Shown here: positions 63,967 to 64,000 of the stretch, one piece after another
How the letters are laid out: each line of letters starts with the position of its first letter
Numbering within the stretch: the stretch's first letter is position 1
Assembly: GCF_030546805.1 (NCBI RefSeq)
Contig: NZ_JAUOPC010000003.1
Coordinates: 372,001-436,000, forward strand
Source of the DNA: Cyclobacterium sp. 1_MG-2023
GTDB lineage: Bacteria; Bacteroidota; Bacteroidia; Cytophagales; Cyclobacteriaceae
Reading direction: 5' to 3'
DNA length: 64,000 bases
Program-made: the position numbers and the translations under genes
Notes under the pieces: generated by a model
The model's database searches: none
What the model was told of the DNA's origin: nothing
The model's input: only the letters and a program-made list of their open reading frames with translations

Positions 63967-64000
63967 ATGAAACAATGTCTCTTATTGCTCTTTTTTATTT
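63967..64000 (+). CDS. Partial gene at window end, likely exported protein
   Basis: An ATG at 63967 opens a frame MKQCLLLLFFI that runs off the window. Lys followed by a hydrophobic run is typical of a signal peptide. Eleven codons are too few to name the product. Confidence 0.35.
   Translation, partial: MKQCLLLLFFI

Overview
The window looks like a chromosomal segment of a marine-type Bacteroidota, most likely Cytophagales near Cyclobacteriaceae (inferred from gene families, not from a marker search). Supporting signs are a SusC/SusD pair, GH144 lipoproteins, BlaI/M56 pairs with TonB-like tails, TIGR02604-type HEAT/cytochrome lipoproteins, low GC, few Shine-Dalgarno sites and several promoters of the Bacteroidota form TTTG-N19-TAnnTTTG. 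It is gene-dense, with no CRISPR array, no phage and no intact insertion sequence.

Layout. 0.4-15.1 kb is a carbohydrate-utilisation region: a seven-transmembrane receptor fused to an IS1595-transposase-type zinc ribbon and HTH, then SusC, SusD, a LamG-like lipoprotein, two GH144 (endo-beta-1,2-glucanase family) lipoproteins, a nested palindromic repeat element, a BCCT transporter and an overlapping GH113-like hydrolase. 15-31 kb is mixed: TspO-like protein, MFS exporter, GH3-type acyl-adenylate enzyme, phosphoribosyltransferase-like protein with a decayed reading frame behind it, carbonic anhydrase, acyltransferase and bile-acid-type symporter, gapA, a DUF1801 protein, a ceramidase-like protein, a CE15-like esterase, and an M56 protein with no BlaI partner. 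31-43.5 kb holds a small HTH protein, tRNA-Arg, sucC, a LolD-like ATPase, accA with two lipid genes, a YihY/BrkB membrane protein, an SDR, a TetR regulator, tyrS and a BlaI/M56 pair. 43.7-52.2 kb carries an exported AGE-family epimerase and two tandem paralogous haem/HEAT lipoprotein dehydrogenases. 52.3-56.9 kb is a hisG-hisD-hisC-hisB operon preceded by a histidine-rich leader peptide. 57.3-63.5 kb has a glutamyl-tRNA-reductase-like protein lacking the catalytic cysteine, SUI1, a tandem USP, menA, glutathione peroxidase and argS.

How the genes fit together. The first 12 kb can be read as a polysaccharide utilisation locus for a beta-1,2-linked glucan: SusCD binds and imports, the GH144 proteins cut outside or in the periplasm, and the membrane receptor with a transposase-derived DNA-binding head may sense the glycan and act on DNA directly. 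The his operon appears to be controlled by a leader peptide whose start codon lies almost at the predicted transcription start. Strong symmetric hairpins separate most convergent gene pairs.

The observations I would check first are the 7TMR-DISM/IS1595 fusion (443-2329), the his leader (56827-56916) and the cysteine-less GluTR-like protein (57355-58578).
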